A DNA stretch of 64,000 nt from the NCBI GenBank assembly GCA_051867615.1, contig JBJDYU010000013.1, forward strand, positions 13,218 through 77,217, read 5' to 3'. Source of the stretch: RGIG5472 sp051867615 (GTDB lineage Bacteria > Bacillota > Clostridia > Oscillospirales > Oscillospiraceae). The translations under genes were made by a program, and so were the position numbers. Positions 1-8,135 of the stretch are shown here, piece by piece (within the stretch, counting starts at the first letter, position 1; the number at the start of each line of letters is the position of its first letter). The notes beneath the pieces are model-generated. The model was not told where the DNA came from. It searched no databases and was given only the letters and a program-made list of their open reading frames with translations.

Positions 1-412
1 CGATGATGCCCCGCTCCTTCTCCACGCTCTCCTCCGTGAAATACGGAACGGAGACGAAGGACAGCAGGATGCGCAGGTTCTCCTCGAAATGCTCGGTGGA
101 ATCGAAGTAATAGGCCGTCATGGCGTTGGAGGTGAAGGCGTTGGGTTCGGCCCCGTTCTTCGCCAGCTCCTGCATGGCGTTGCCCTCCTCCGTGTCAAAC
201 ATCTTATGCTCGAGATAGTGGGCGATGCCGGCGGGCGTGTCCATGAATTCTCCGCCGATGCGAAAGCGCATATCCATGCCGCCGTAGCGGGTGGCAAACA
301 AAGCGTAGGACTTGGCGTAGCCCTCTTTCGGCACCACCGCCACCTGCAGGCCGTTGGGAAGCGTCTCGCGGTAGACCGTCTCCCCGATCTCAGGGTATAT
401 GTCCTTTCTCAT
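1..412 (-). CDS. M16 family zinc peptidase, YmfH-like (partial, runs off the window)
   Basis: This is the N-terminal 137 residues of an insulinase/pitrilysin-type (M16) protein; the rest lies beyond the left edge. The inverted zinc motif HYLEH is visible with H65, E68 and H69, so this copy looks catalytically competent. The start at 412 opens MRKDIYPEIGETVYRETLPNG, a typical M16 beginning, and lies 2 nt downstream of the stop of the next M16 gene, so the two are co-transcribed. Paired M16 genes of this kind in Firmicutes (YmfF/YmfH type) have been linked by annotation to EF-P modification; that role is taken from family knowledge, not from this sequence. Confidence 0.9.
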   Translation of the reverse strand, partial: MRKDIYPEIGETVYRETLPNGLQVAVVPKEGYAKSYALFATRYGGMDMRFRIGGEFMDTPAGIAHYLEHKMFDTEEGNAMQELAKNGAEPNAFTSNAMTAYYFDSTEHFEENLRILLSFVSVPYFTEESVEKERGII

Positions 413-414
413 GC

Positions 415-1671
415 TCACGCCTCCTTCCCGGTGAGGAAATACACCGTGTCCAGGCGCACGGTCTGTGCCGCGGCCATGATGCGTTCCTTCGTCGCCGCCT
501 CCAGGGCGGACAGGTACTCCTCCAGCGTCGCGTCCGTGCCGCCGGCGCTCTCGCCGAGGGTGAAATCCTCCAGCCGGCTCTGGGAGTCGGCCATGGTGAG
601 GAAGGCGTTGCGCATGGTGCTGCGGGCGCCGGGCAGCTCCCACTCCTCCAGCTCGAAGCGCTGCACCGCCTCCAGCTGCGCCATGATCTCGTCATAGGCC
701 CGCTGGAAGTTCTGGAATTCCACGCCGGAGGACACGGTGACCAGGCCCTTGCTCCGGTGATAGCCGGAGGAGGCGTAGTAGCAGAGCGAGAGCTTCTCCC
801 GCACGTTCATAAAGAGCTTCGAATTGGAGGAACCGCCAAAGAGGGTGTTCGCCAGGATCATGGCGGGCACGTCCTCCGCCGTGCAGGAAAAGCCCATGGC
901 GAGCTTTCCCTGGGTCACGTCCATACGCTCGGTGATGCGCCGCACCTCCGCTCGCGGCGCGTGGGGCAGCACCGGCGGCAGCGTCAGCAGCGCCGCGCGC
1001 GGGAGCGCTCGCAGGGCATGGCGCAGCGCCGCCTCCACCCTTTCCCGTGGAGCGCTGCCGCAGTAAAACAGCTCAAGGGGCGCGGTCTGCAGCACCTCCT
1101 GCCAGCGGGCAAGCAGCCCCTCCGGCGTTACGGCCTCCACCGCTTCCTCCTCCCGGGAAAGGCCGTAAGGCTCTCCCGCGCAAAGCTCCTGCATCAGGCG
1201 GAAATCCGCCCACTCTTTCTTATTGTTGATGCGGCTGCGGATGGCGTCCAGCAGGTTGTCCTTTTCCTGGCGCACATAGTCCGGGCGGAACACGCCGTTT
1301 TCCCGCGCCGGGCGCAGCAGCAGCTCGCCCAGCAGCTCCGCCACCGGCTCCAGCAGCTTCTCCCCGCCGGGGGTGTAGGCGTCGTCGATGAAGCTCGCCA
1401 CGAAGCCGAAGCAGCAGCGCTCCGACTTGCGGCGGAAGGCCGGGCTGATCTGCGCGCCGTACAGCAGGTCCAGCGCTTCGCTGACCTGCTTCATGTCCGG
1501 ATAGCGCTCGCAGCCCCGGCGCAGCACCGCGCCCAGCAGCGAATCCGCCTCCAGCGTCTCCTTTTGCAGCGGCAGCACGAAATTCGCGCTGAGCATCCCG
1601 GTCTTGAATTTCCCCGAGGGCAGATAGCTCAGCCGCACGCCCTGCGCCAGCTGCGTCCGAATCAGTTCCAT
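415..1671 (-). CDS. M16 family peptidase-like protein, YmfF-like, without zinc motif
   Basis: A 418-residue M16-fold protein and partner of the gene at 1-412. I see no HxxEH motif in its N-terminal half, which fits the non-catalytic partner of a heterodimeric M16 pair; the pairing is inference. The start at 1671 (MELIRTQLAQGVRLSYLPSG) is preceded by AAGGAG 7-8 nt upstream. The reading frame stays open to 1782, but that extension runs through AT-rich DNA with no ribosome site, so I did not use it. First gene of a two-gene minus-strand operon, divergent from ylxM. Confidence 0.88.
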   Translation of the reverse strand: MELIRTQLAQGVRLSYLPSGKFKTGMLSANFVLPLQKETLEADSLLGAVLRRGCERYPDMKQVSEALDLLYGAQISPAFRRKSERCCFGFVASFIDDAYTPGGEKLLEPVAELLGELLLRPARENGVFRPDYVRQEKDNLLDAIRSRINNKKEWADFRLMQELCAGEPYGLSREEEAVEAVTPEGLLARWQEVLQTAPLELFYCGSAPRERVEAALRHALRALPRAALLTLPPVLPHAPRAEVRRITERMDVTQGKLAMGFSCTAEDVPAMILANTLFGGSSNSKLFMNVREKLSLCYYASSGYHRSKGLVTVSSGVEFQNFQRAYDEIMAQLEAVQRFELEEWELPGARSTMRNAFLTMADSQSRLEDFTLGESAGGTDATLEEYLSALEAATKERIMAAAQTVRLDTVYFLTGKEA

Positions 1672-1821
1672 GCAAATCTCCTTCGTAAGTAAGCAGTCAT
1701 ATTTAGCTGTATTATACGCCGCCTTGCCCCGTTTTTCCATAGATATTTTATAAACAAGCCCCTCTTTCTCCGTTTCCGCCACATATTTTCAAAATGCCGC
1801 CGGATTTTCGAGCAATTCTTA

Positions 1822-1850
1822 TTGACTTTTCGGAAAAAATCCTGTAAGAT
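1822..1850 (+). promoter_or_regulatory. Promoter of ylxM-ffh
   Basis: TTGACT (1822-1827) and TAAGAT (1845-1850) are separated by exactly 17 nt, a good sigma-A type promoter about 55 nt ahead of the ylxM start. Confidence 0.75.
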
Positions 1851-1857
1851 AGTTGTC

Positions 1858-1883
1858 GTTGTAAAGTGATTCAGCTTTACAAC
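1858..1883. promoter_or_regulatory. 9-bp perfect inverted repeat in the ylxM leader
   Basis: GTTGTAAAG at 1858-1866 is matched by CTTTACAAC at 1875-1883 with an 8-nt centre. It overlaps the expected transcription start just downstream of the -10. There is no T-run, so it does not look like a terminator; it is better read as an operator or an RNA hairpin controlling the ylxM-ffh message. Confidence 0.5.
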
Positions 1884-1906
1884 AAGACGGTAAAGGGGGC
1901 GTTTCC

Positions 1907-2272
1907 ATGAAAAATCAGACCTACCGCATGACCATGCTCTATGATTTTTACGGGGAGCTGCTCACCGACCGGCAGAAGGAATTTTACGACCTGTACTACA
2001 ACAACGACCTTTCCCTCGCGGAGATCGCGGAGAATTACGGCATCTCCCGCCAGGGCGTGCGGGACGTTATCGTCCGGGCGGAGGGCATCCTCACCGAGAT
2101 GGAGGACAAGACCGGCCTTGTCAAGCGCTTCCTCCATATGCGCCAGCATCTGGACCGCATCGAGGCCGCCGCCGGCGAGATCAGGCAGATCAACTACCGG
2201 CAGTATGAGAATCCGCGCATCGGCGACCTGGCCGAGCAGATCCTCAGCGCCGCCCAGTCTTTGAAGGAATGA
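1907..2272 (+). CDS. ylxM: YlxM family SRP-associated DNA-binding protein
   Basis: A 121-residue helix-turn-helix protein. The core (about residues 18-60) resembles a sigma-70 region 4 type HTH, with a recognition helix around ISRQGVRDVIVRAE. YlxM proteins are nearly always encoded directly ahead of ffh and are thought to modulate SRP in Gram-positive bacteria. Here the ffh start follows 4 nt after the stop, so the two are co-transcribed. The start at 1907 lies 10 nt after an AAAGGGGG ribosome site. A perfect inverted repeat in its leader could be its own operator; that is inference. Confidence 0.93.
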   Translation: MKNQTYRMTMLYDFYGELLTDRQKEFYDLYYNNDLSLAEIAENYGISRQGVRDVIVRAEGILTEMEDKTGLVKRFLHMRQHLDRIEAAAGEIRQINYRQYENPRIGDLAEQILSAAQSLKE

Positions 2273-2276
2273 GAAC

Positions 2277-3656
<1,380 letters not shown>

Positions 3657-3729
3657 ACGGGTACATTAAGTGCAACGGCGCATTTATTGTATATAAAGTA
3701 TGATATATTAAATTTTGGAGGAACAAAAC

Positions 3730-3969
3730 ATGGTTAAGATCAGACTGAGAAGAATGGGCGCCAAGAAGGCTCCTTACTACCGCGTGGTCGTGGCTGACTC
3801 CCGCTTCCCCCGCGACGGCCGCTTCATCGAGGAGCTGGGCGTTTACAATCCCTGCGTCTCTCCCGCCGAGGTGAAGATCGACGCCGACCGCGCCCGCGAG
3901 TGGATCAAGTCCGGCGCGCAGCCCACCGACACCGTCCGCGCCCTGCTGAAGAAGGTCGACGTCCTTTAA
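3730..3969 (+). CDS. rpsP: 30S ribosomal protein S16
   Basis: A 79-residue S16 protein beginning MVKIRLRRMGAKKAPYYRVV, the family's invariant N-terminus. I chose the ATG at 3730 because GGAGG lies at 3717-3721. The upstream in-frame ATG at 3715 overlaps that ribosome site and would add five residues foreign to the family. It sits 73 nt after ffh in an AT-rich gap that may carry its own promoter, although I could not identify a convincing -35. It is followed 17 nt later by khpA. Confidence 0.97.
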   Translation: MVKIRLRRMGAKKAPYYRVVVADSRFPRDGRFIEELGVYNPCVSPAEVKIDADRAREWIKSGAQPTDTVRALLKKVDVL

Positions 3970-3986
3970 TCGCGGGGGAGCAGCTC

Positions 3987-4217
3987 ATGAAAGACTTGCT
4001 TCTCTACATCGCGCGAAACCTGGTAGAGAACCCTGACGCCGTCACCGTCACCGAGGTGCAGGGCGATCAGGAGCTGACGCTGGAGCTGCGTGTCGCCCCG
4101 GAGGACATGGGCAAGGTCATCGGCCGTCAGGGCCGCATTGCAAAAGAGATCCGGACGCTCATCCGTTCTTACGCCCAGCGCACCGGCGTCAAGGTTTCCG
4201 TGGATATCGTAGACTGA
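3987..4217 (+). CDS. khpA: RNA-binding KH domain protein KhpA (YlqC)
   Basis: A 76-residue single-domain KH protein. The GKVIGRQGRIAKEIRTLI stretch carries the GxxG RNA-binding loop. In Firmicutes KhpA partners KhpB and affects cell elongation and RNA binding; that is family knowledge. It normally lies between rpsP and rimM, but here the next gene in that order (rimM) is 3.4 kb away, beyond an opposite-strand lipoate cassette. A terminator follows directly. Confidence 0.95.
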   Translation: MKDLLLYIARNLVENPDAVTVTEVQGDQELTLELRVAPEDMGKVIGRQGRIAKEIRTLIRSYAQRTGVKVSVDIVD

Positions 4218-4224
4218 AGATCGA

Positions 4225-4260
4225 AACAGCACGCGTCGAAAGCCGCGTGCTGTTCTCTTT
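4225..4260 (+). terminator. Terminator of the ylxM-ffh-rpsP-khpA cluster
   Basis: AACAGCACGCG (4225-4235) pairs with CGCGTGCTGTT (4244-4254), followed by CTCTTT. It ends the cluster immediately after khpA. Confidence 0.7.
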
Positions 4261-4280
4261 CCGCCCTTCCGGCAAAAAGG

Positions 4281-4320
4281 AAGCGGCGGCTCCGGGTTTC
4301 CGGAGCCGCCGCGTTTTTCC
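4281..4320. terminator. Bidirectional terminator between khpA and the lipoate ligase gene
   Basis: GCGGCGGCTCCGG (4283-4295) pairs with CCGGAGCCGCCGC (4300-4312). A T-run follows on the plus strand and an A-run precedes it, so it can serve both the khpA transcript and the convergent lipoate operon. Confidence 0.75.
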
Positions 4321-4325
4321 TTTTC

Positions 4326-5306
4326 TCAGGAAAACATGGTCTCCACCATATTTTCCGCCGTGATGCCGTAGACCGCCTCGTCCATTCCGTGGGCGAGCAG
4401 CGCCTGACGCACGGCCTCCCGCTCAAAGCGGCAGCCCAGCAGGGCGTCCGCCAGGCCGTCCGCCTGGGCTGTGCCGAAGAAATCGCCGCTGACATGAGCC
4501 GCGGCGATCTCGCCGCGCCGGATGTCGAGCCGGAACTCGATCTTGCCGCCGGCAAAGCGCCCGGTTTTCGTCAGGCTGCACTTGGGGTTCGCGCCGTAAC
4601 GGCGCTCCCAGGGGCGGAAGAACTCGTCCGCCAGACGCTGGCACTCCCGCTTATCCTCCTCCGTCAGCTCGTAGCGCTTCTCGCTGCCGCGCATGATGTA
4701 GGAGATCATGTGGCGCTTGAACTCCTCCGCGCTGATGGGCCGGGGCAGATGCTCGCTGATATTGGTGACCCGGTCCCGCACGGATTTGATGCTCTTGGAG
4801 ATGATCTTGTAATCGTCCACCGTGGTGCTGCGCACCATCTGCTCGATATCCGTGGCGAACAGCAGCGAGCCGTGGTGGACCGTGTTCCCGGCCAGCTTAT
4901 ACTGGGCGTTGCCGGAGAATTTCTTACCCTCGATGAGCAGGTCGTTGCGGCCGTTGAACTCTGCCGGGACGCCCAGCGCCCGCAGAGCCTCCACCACCGG
5001 GGAGATAAACTCCTGAAAATGGATCTCCTCCCCGCCGCCGTACTCGATAAAAGTGAACTGCCAGCCGCCGGGATCGGTATAGATCGTGCCGCCGCCGCTC
5101 ATGCGGCGGACCACCTGAATGCCGTGGGACTCGGCGTAGGCCTGGTCGATCTCCTCCAGCGTGTTCTGATACTTTCCCACCATGAGCGTGGGCTGCGTGC
5201 GCCAGAAAAGGAACACCGGCTCCGCGAGCTGCTTCACGGCAGTGAAATAATACTCCAGACCGAAGTTGAAAAACGCGTCGGTGGAGCCGGTCTCGATGTA
5301 GATCAT
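4326..5306 (-). CDS. lplA: Lipoate--protein ligase family protein (LplA-type)
   Basis: A 326-residue PF03099-family ligase that attaches lipoate or octanoate to a lysine of a lipoyl domain. Visible are RRMSGGGTIYTDPG, RNDLLIEGKKFSGNAQYK (with the ligase lysine) and HHGSLLF, followed by an LplA-type C-terminal accessory domain. The start MIYIETGSTDAFFN at 5306 overlaps the lipA stop by 4 nt (ATGA), a classic translational coupling, so I rejected the longer frame up to 5426. Last gene of the four-gene lipoate operon. Its paralogue is at 6436. Which of the two is ligase and which octanoyltransferase cannot be told from sequence alone. Confidence 0.92.
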   Translation of the reverse strand: MIYIETGSTDAFFNFGLEYYFTAVKQLAEPVFLFWRTQPTLMVGKYQNTLEEIDQAYAESHGIQVVRRMSGGGTIYTDPGGWQFTFIEYGGGEEIHFQEFISPVVEALRALGVPAEFNGRNDLLIEGKKFSGNAQYKLAGNTVHHGSLLFATDIEQMVRSTTVDDYKIISKSIKSVRDRVTNISEHLPRPISAEEFKRHMISYIMRGSEKRYELTEEDKRECQRLADEFFRPWERRYGANPKCSLTKTGRFAGGKIEFRLDIRRGEIAAAHVSGDFFGTAQADGLADALLGCRFEREAVRQALLAHGMDEAVYGITAENMVETMFS

Positions 5307-6184
5307 TCCGCCGCCGCCTTTCCGCCCTGCGCCGCCTCCAGCGCTTCCGCCGCCCGGTAGGAGGAACGCACCAGCGGGCTGCTGGCCACGAAGCGGAAGC
5401 CCTTTTGCAGGGCAACGGCCTTCCACCGGTCAAACTCCTCCGGCGTCACATAACGGTCCAGGGGCCAGTGCTGGCCGGTGGGCTGGAGGTACTGGCTGAT
5501 GGTCAGGATGTCGCAGCCCGTGGCGCGGATATCGTCCATCAGCACGTCCACCTGCGCGTCCGTCTCCCCCAGGCCCAGCATGAAGCCGGTCTTGGTGAGA
5601 ATATCCGGCGCGAACTTCTTGCTGTCGGAGAGGACCTTCAGCGAGCGCTCATAGATGGCCTGGGGACGGACGGAGGAGTACAGCTCCTTCACCATCTCCA
5701 CGTTGTGGTTCATCACGTCGGGCCGGGCCTCCAGCACGGTCCGCAGGGCCTCCTCGCTGCCCTTGAGGTCGGAGATCAGCACCTCTACGGTGGTGCCGGG
5801 GCAGGTCTTCTTCACCGCCCGGACCACGGCGGCCATGTGGGCCGCGCCGCCGTCCGGCAGGTCGTCCCGGGTGACCTGTGTCACCACCACATGGCGCAGC
5901 CCCAGCTTTTTCGCCACCTCCGCCACATGGCCCGGCTCCTCCGCATCCAGCGGCTGGGGTCTGCCGCAGGTGACGTTGCAGAAGCGGCAGTTGCGGGTGC
6001 ACTGGCTGCCCATGACCATGAAGGTGGCGGTGTGCTTCTGGTAGCACTCCCCCAAATTGGGGCAGTTGGCCTCCTTGCAGACGGTGTTGAGCTTCAGGTC
6101 CTTCATCAGCCGGGCCACTTCCTCCACCGCTTCCTGGTTATAGGGCACTCTCAGCCAATCCGGCTTTCTCTGCTTCGTCGCCAT
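5303..6184 (-). CDS. lipA: Lipoyl synthase
   Basis: A 293-residue radical SAM enzyme that inserts two sulfurs into protein-bound octanoate to make lipoate. The auxiliary cluster motif CKEANCPNLGEC gives C36, C41 and C47; the radical SAM motif CTRNCRFC gives C62, C66 and C69; the C-terminal RSSY that ligates the auxiliary cluster is present. Length is normal. Begins 2 nt after the lipoyl domain gene and overlaps the downstream ligase by 4 nt, so the lipoate genes are tightly coupled. Confidence 0.97.
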   Translation of the reverse strand: MATKQRKPDWLRVPYNQEAVEEVARLMKDLKLNTVCKEANCPNLGECYQKHTATFMVMGSQCTRNCRFCNVTCGRPQPLDAEEPGHVAEVAKKLGLRHVVVTQVTRDDLPDGGAAHMAAVVRAVKKTCPGTTVEVLISDLKGSEEALRTVLEARPDVMNHNVEMVKELYSSVRPQAIYERSLKVLSDSKKFAPDILTKTGFMLGLGETDAQVDVLMDDIRATGCDILTISQYLQPTGQHWPLDRYVTPEEFDRWKAVALQKGFRFVASSPLVRSSYRAAEALEAAQGGKAAAE

Positions 6185-6186
6185 GC

Positions 6187-6423
6187 TTACCGCTCCACCT
6201 CTGCGATGGGCGCGCCCACGGCGACCTCGTCGCCCTCCTCCACCAGCTGGCGGCCCATGACGCCGTCCCGGTCGGCCTCCACCTGATTGACTACCTTCTC
6301 CGTCTCGATCTCATAGATCGGCTCGCCCTTCTTAAACGCCTCGCCCGGCTCCTTCAGCCAGGCGCACAGGCTGCCGCGCTCCATCTCCGGGCGCAGCTTC
6401 GGCATTCTCAGCTCCTCTTTCAT
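6187..6423 (-). CDS. Free-standing lipoyl (biotinyl/lipoyl attachment) domain protein
   Basis: A 78-residue protein that is nothing but one lipoyl domain of the 2-oxoacid dehydrogenase E2 type. The MPKLRPEMERGSL strand opens the domain and EIETEKVVNQVEA places the modified lysine at K43, in the tight turn. It has no E3-binding or acyltransferase domain. The start at 6423 follows AGGAGGAG by 6 nt and the stop is a genuine TAA 2 nt before lipA, so it is not an obvious frameshift remnant. It lies between two lipoate ligase family genes and lipA, and no E1, E2 core or E3 gene is in the window. Its partner enzyme is unknown; it could be a stand-alone carrier or a split E2. Confidence 0.88.
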   Translation of the reverse strand: MKEELRMPKLRPEMERGSLCAWLKEPGEAFKKGEPIYEIETEKVVNQVEADRDGVMGRQLVEEGDEVAVGAPIAEVER

Positions 6424-6435
6424 AATAAACTCCTC

Positions 6436-7374
6436 CTAAAAAAGATAGAGATACAGTTCTTCATAGCCGGGTAAGTACCGCAAAAGGGCGCGAAGCTCCG
6501 TAAGCTCCAGCCGCCGGCCCGTCAGCGCCTCGCTCAGCGCCGGCTCCGGCGGGTCGAAAGAGATCTCGCGGATCACGCCCTTATTCGCCTGATACGCCAC
6601 CTGCCGCTCCGCGCCATGCAGCGTGAAGCGCCGCCGGTAGGTAAAGGCCGGGCTTTTGCCGAAGTTCCACTCCCAGCTGCGGTACTTGCTCTCCGCAAGC
6701 TCCCGTACCTGCCGCTCCTCCTCCGCCGTCAGGCGGTAGGTCTCGATGCCTCCATTCTCTCCCAAAGCCTCCAGCAGCCGCTGCTGGAACTGCCCGACAG
6801 AGAGTGACCGGTCCTCCATATGCTCGATCATGTTCGTCACCGGCCAGGGCACCGAGGGCACGCCCTTGCTCTCGAAGAAAGCCCGGCGGCCGTTGGCGAG
6901 CGCGGTCAGTTCCCCCAGGGCGGTGCTGTACAGCAGCGTGCCGTGGTGCAGCACGCGGCCCTTCACCACCCGCTGGGCGCTGCCGGAGACCTTGAGCCCG
7001 TCGACGGCGATATCGCTGGTGCGGTTGACGGAGGCGGGGACGCCCACGCGGCGCAGCGCCGCCACCACGGGCCTTAAAAAGCTCTCATACTCCACCCGCT
7101 CCGCGTCGCAGCTGCGGATGAGGGTGTAATTCAGGTTCCCCAGGTCGTGAAAGACGGTTCCGCCGCCGGAGGGCCGCCGCACCACCGCCACGCCCCGCGC
7201 AAGGGCCTCGGGGACGCTCACCTCCGCGAACACGTTCTGATAACAGCCGCAGACCACCGCCGGGGCGCTGCGCCACAGCAGCAGCACATCCTCTCCGCGG
7301 ATGGTGTTGAACACAAACTCCTCGAAGGCCTGGTTGTAATAGGGGTCATGGGATGGATTCGGTATGTACAGCAA
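6436..7374 (-). CDS. Lipoate--protein ligase family protein, second paralogue
   Basis: A 312-residue PF03099-family protein with RRPSGGGTVFHDLGNLNYTL, the SDIAVDGLKVSGSAQR lysine motif and HHGTLLYS. The start is a TTG at 7374 (LLYIPNPSHDPYYN) preceded by GGAGG with a 5-nt spacer. The in-frame ATG at 7467 lies inside the promoter between -35 and -10 and so cannot be translated from it. First gene of the lipoate operon; its stop overlaps the ribosome site of the lipoyl domain gene. It could be an LplA-type ligase or a LipM-like octanoyltransferase feeding LipA; the motifs favour a ligase. Confidence 0.88.
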   Translation of the reverse strand: MLYIPNPSHDPYYNQAFEEFVFNTIRGEDVLLLWRSAPAVVCGCYQNVFAEVSVPEALARGVAVVRRPSGGGTVFHDLGNLNYTLIRSCDAERVEYESFLRPVVAALRRVGVPASVNRTSDIAVDGLKVSGSAQRVVKGRVLHHGTLLYSTALGELTALANGRRAFFESKGVPSVPWPVTNMIEHMEDRSLSVGQFQQRLLEALGENGGIETYRLTAEEERQVRELAESKYRSWEWNFGKSPAFTYRRRFTLHGAERQVAYQANKGVIREISFDPPEPALSEALTGRRLELTELRALLRYLPGYEELYLYLF

Positions 7375-7447
7375 CGCGGCCTCCGCTCTCTTTCCTGTGG
7401 ATTTTTCCGGCCCTTTGGGCCTGTCCGCCCGATGGCTTTTCTGAAAA

Positions 7448-7477
7448 ATGATAGCACCTGACGGCAAGGTTTGTCAA
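7448..7477 (-). promoter_or_regulatory. Promoter of the lipoate operon
   Basis: On the minus strand TTGACA (7477-7472) and TATCAT (7453-7448) are 18 nt apart. It gives a leader of about 65 nt before the TTG start at 7374 and decides that start. Confidence 0.8.
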
Positions 7478-7535
7478 CTGCGAGAACGCGCCGCCCCGGC
7501 AGCGGAAAAGCGGGCCAAGCGCGGAGAAAAGGCTG

Positions 7536-7564
7536 TTGCCGAACCGCGCCGTTTCTGGTATGAT
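7536..7564 (+). promoter_or_regulatory. Promoter of rimM-trmD
   Basis: TTGCCG (7536-7541) and TATGAT (7559-7564) with a 17-nt spacer, about 45 nt ahead of rimM. It is divergent from the lipoate operon promoter and lets rimM-trmD be expressed independently of rpsP-khpA. Confidence 0.7.
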
Positions 7565-7616
7565 GAGTTATATTTAATGTGTACTTTGATTCTGATACGG
7601 CAAAGGAGGACGCGCC

Positions 7617-8135
7617 ATGCGTCTGGAACTCATTGAAGTGGGGCAGATCGTCAATACCCACGGTGTCCGCGGGGAGATGAAGCTGCACCCTGTGGGCGGC
7701 TTTACGCCGGAATTCATCGCGGGCTTCAAAACCCTCTATATCGACGGCATCGCCATGGAGACCGCCAGCCGCCGCGTCCACGGCACGGTGGTGCTGGTGA
7801 CCTTCCCGGGGGTGACGGACATGGACGGAGCGCTGCGCTTCAAGGGCAAGTTCGTCTCCATCCGCCGGAAGGACGCAAAGCTGAAGCGCGGCGAATACTT
7901 CGACGCGGAGCTCATCGGCACCAAGGTGCTGAGCTATCCCCTGCGGCAGGAGGTGGGCACGCTGACGGAGGTTTTGACCTATCCCGCCCACAAGCTCTAC
8001 CAGGTGGAGAACGAAAAGAAGCACAAGAAGTACCTCATTCCCGCGGTGCAGGACATCTTCATCGTGGACACGGATATCGACGAGGGCACCATGCTGGTGC
8101 GCATGATGGAGGGGCTGGAAACCGATGAGAATTGA
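7617..8135 (+). CDS. rimM: Ribosome maturation factor RimM
   Basis: A 172-residue 30S maturation factor that binds S19 and helps process 16S rRNA. The N-terminal domain starts IEVGQIVNTHGVRGEMKLHP; the C-terminal PRC-barrel contains KKHKKYLIPAVQDIFIVDTDIDEGTMLVRMMEGL. The start is 7617, after AAAGGAGG at about 7602-7609. Its last 11 nt overlap trmD, so the two are coupled. In most Firmicutes it follows khpA directly; here the lipoate cassette intervenes. Confidence 0.96.
   Translation: MRLELIEVGQIVNTHGVRGEMKLHPVGGFTPEFIAGFKTLYIDGIAMETASRRVHGTVVLVTFPGVTDMDGALRFKGKFVSIRRKDAKLKRGEYFDAELIGTKVLSYPLRQEVGTLTEVLTYPAHKLYQVENEKKHKKYLIPAVQDIFIVDTDIDEGTMLVRMMEGLETDEN

Noticed and set aside
1858..1883. 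The ylxM leader palindrome as a terminator or riboswitch
   Set aside because: There is no T-run and no alternative pairing visible; it overlaps the transcription start, which fits an operator better.
6187..6423. The small lipoyl protein as a frameshifted fragment of a longer E2
   Set aside because: The downstream sequence is lipA starting 2 nt later, leaving no room for an E2 remainder, and it has a good ribosome site and a normal stop. Loss of an E2 core in the distant past cannot be excluded.
7375..7467. The upstream ATG (7467) as the start of the second lipoate ligase family protein
   Set aside because: It lies between the -35 and -10 of the operon promoter, so it would not be in the transcript; the TTG at 7374 has GGAGG and the family N-terminus.
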